Shown here one piece after another: positions 63,062 to 64,000 of a DNA stretch of 64,000 nucleotides. The position numbers and the translations under genes were made by a program. Source of the stretch: Ensifer sp. LCM 4579 (GTDB lineage: Bacteria; Pseudomonadota; Alphaproteobacteria; Rhizobiales; Rhizobiaceae); NCBI RefSeq assembly GCF_001854885.1, contig NZ_MDDV01000012.1:62001-126000 (forward strand). Direction: 5' to 3'. Every line of letters starts with the position of its first letter. Positions within the stretch are counted from its first letter, which is position 1. Under the pieces are notes generated by a model. The model searched no databases, had not been told where the DNA came from, and worked only from the letters and a program-made list of their open reading frames with translations.

Positions 63062-63394
63062 TCACCGTTGCACAATCCACGCCTTCACCGAGACCAGTTC
63101 CTGTTCGGTTGGCGCCCGCGGTAGGGAACTCCCGGCGTCGAGCATATCCGCAAAGATTTCCAGCCTGGAGCCGTCGATGTAGCGGCCGGAAAGCGATAAC
63201 TGGAATACCAGCTGTTTGTCAGGATCGGTCCTGCCGAATGGAATGGCAGAACCGATCACGTGGCCTGAGGCGGTTCGAAAGCGGATTTCCGCGCCGAGCG
63301 GTAACGGGCCGGTGACGATATTGAGCCCCACGGTTTCGTCCGGCCGCGGCGCTCGCGGCAGGTTGATCACAATTCTGCGTTGTTGATCGGCCAT
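63062..63394 (-). CDS. Small protein downstream of the tyrosinase gene
   Basis: A 110-residue protein beginning MADQQRRIVINLPRAPRPDET. It is beta-rich (VGLNIVTGPLPLGAEIRFRTASGHVIGSAIPFG; LVFQLSLSGRYIDGSRLEIFADML) without a signal peptide. It lies 123 bases downstream of the tyrosinase gene on the same strand and may be co-expressed. Function unknown. Confidence 0.65.
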   Translation of the reverse strand: MADQQRRIVINLPRAPRPDETVGLNIVTGPLPLGAEIRFRTASGHVIGSAIPFGRTDPDKQLVFQLSLSGRYIDGSRLEIFADMLDAGSSLPRAPTEQELVSVKAWIVQR

Positions 63395-63517
63395 CTCCGC
63401 TTAAATCCCGCATCAGGCGCGCTGCCGTTATCCCTTTGCCAGCATTGCAAAAACACCGCGAGCGTGTCTGCGACCAACGGCATGACCCAAAACCGTGGGT
63501 CCGCTGCCTCGAGCGGC

Positions 63518-64000
63518 TCAGAACGACCCCACCTGAATGTCGGTCAGCTGTGCCTTAGCCGGCATGCTGCCTTCGAGTCGTTTGCCCGCTTCCGCGACCA
63601 CAACGGCAAAGTCGATCGGTTCGCCCGCTTTCAGCCTACCATCGTCGATCAGCCTGTCGAGCGCCTTGTCGATTGGTATGCTGAAACTGACCGTGTCGGT
63701 ATGATGATGACGAACACCGAAGAACTCGAAGCTGCCGGCGAAATCTGGTCCGTCCGGGTTGAGATCAGGCGTCGTTCCCTCGGGGAAGATGAAAACGAGG
63801 AAATTCAGTCCGCCAACGTCCATCGGCGGCTTGATGCTGACCTTCGCGAATTGGCGCGACTGTTCCGAAGGCTTGGCGGCAACATCCACCAGTTCCTGCG
63901 AAACCGTAAGCTTGGCGGTCGCCGGTTCGTTTATGGCCACGGCCGCGGAGGCAGGCACGGCTGCTTCCAACGCCGGAATGGGGGTCGAGCGGCCGGCGAT
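63518..64000 (-). CDS. melA: Tyrosinase, C-terminal part
   Basis: The frame is open through the right edge, so the gene's start is outside. The 160 visible residues match the C-terminal beta domain of bacterial tyrosinases of the R. etli MelA type: QFAKVSIKPPMDVGGLNFLVFIF, FAGSFEFFGVRHHHTDTVSFSIPIDKALDRLI and the end AQLTDIQVGSF. The copper domains lie outside the window. Tyrosinase makes melanin from phenols and in R. etli is carried on the symbiotic plasmid under NifA/RpoN; its promoter is not visible here. Confidence 0.75.
   Translation of the reverse strand: MAGRSTPIPALEAAVPASAAVAINEPATAKLTVSQELVDVAAKPSEQSRQFAKVSIKPPMDVGGLNFLVFIFPEGTTPDLNPDGPDFAGSFEFFGVRHHHTDTVSFSIPIDKALDRLIDDGRLKAGEPIDFAVVVAEAGKRLEGSMPAKAQLTDIQVGSF

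Noticed and set aside
1-64000. CRISPR arrays, tRNA or rRNA genes, plasmid replication genes and nod boxes
   Set aside because: I looked for regular direct repeats, cloverleaf genes, repABC and nod-box motifs and saw none, but reading by eye could miss a single tRNA.

Overview
The window looks like part of a symbiotic plasmid (or symbiosis island) of a fast-growing Rhizobium of the R. etli / R. leguminosarum kind. Support: a complete uptake-hydrogenase cluster in the rhizobial order hupSLCDEFGHIJK-hypABFCDEX, NifA/sigma-54-type promoter signatures, a rhizobial (Rhc) type III secretion system, the 3' end of a tyrosinase gene resembling symbiotic-plasmid melA, MucR/Ros regulators, and many gene remnants and insertion-sequence scars. 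No chromosomal housekeeping block, tRNA or rRNA was seen.

Layout. 1-4.8 kb: end of a fatty-acid hydroxylase gene, a DUF6455-like gene, an aquaporin gene behind a NifA UAS/-24-12 promoter, and an SRAP (HMCES/YedK-type) DNA-damage gene with small zinc-ribbon genes around a GTTC-N7-GTTC LexA box. 4.9-7.0 kb: a tightly coupled three-gene operon (TIGR04255-like protein, exported protein, unknown protein). 7.5-14.5 kb: a MucR-like gene, a hybrid sensor kinase, a REC-EAL protein plus OmpR-type regulator, a PilZ-like protein and a dead nucleotidyltransferase gene. 14.7-30.9 kb: the hup/hyp genes, with sigma-54-type promoters before hupS and before hupG, ending in a hoxA-like stub.

31.2-38.9 kb: an aldose-epimerase gene (minus strand), then a five-gene plus-strand operon: sulfotransferase, 37-residue peptide, stand-alone condensation-domain acyltransferase, GMC oxidoreductase, class III aminotransferase. 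Together these could oxidise an alcohol, aminate it, acylate it and sulfate it; I do not recognise it as a described pathway. 39-42.4 kb: scar region with an FNR/FixK box, an IS630-type element nested in an IS3-family fragment, and a decayed second mucR. 42.4-44.2 kb: a small ORF and a radical SAM/SPASM protein with a possible N-terminal peptide-binding domain.

44.8-61.1 kb: a GH12 endoglucanase without signal peptide (possible type III substrate), then nopB-rhcJ-nolU-rhcL-rhcN-rhcQ-rhcR-rhcS-rhcT-rhcU, converging on sctO-rhcC1, and then nopA-sctD-rhcV and a 1072-residue putative translocator. rhcU lacks the region that should hold the NPTH autocleavage domain, and neither rhcC2, ttsI nor a convincing tts box is present, so function of the secretion system is doubtful or depends on genes elsewhere. 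61.1-64 kb: remnants, an XRE-type regulator, and the downstream end of the tyrosinase locus.
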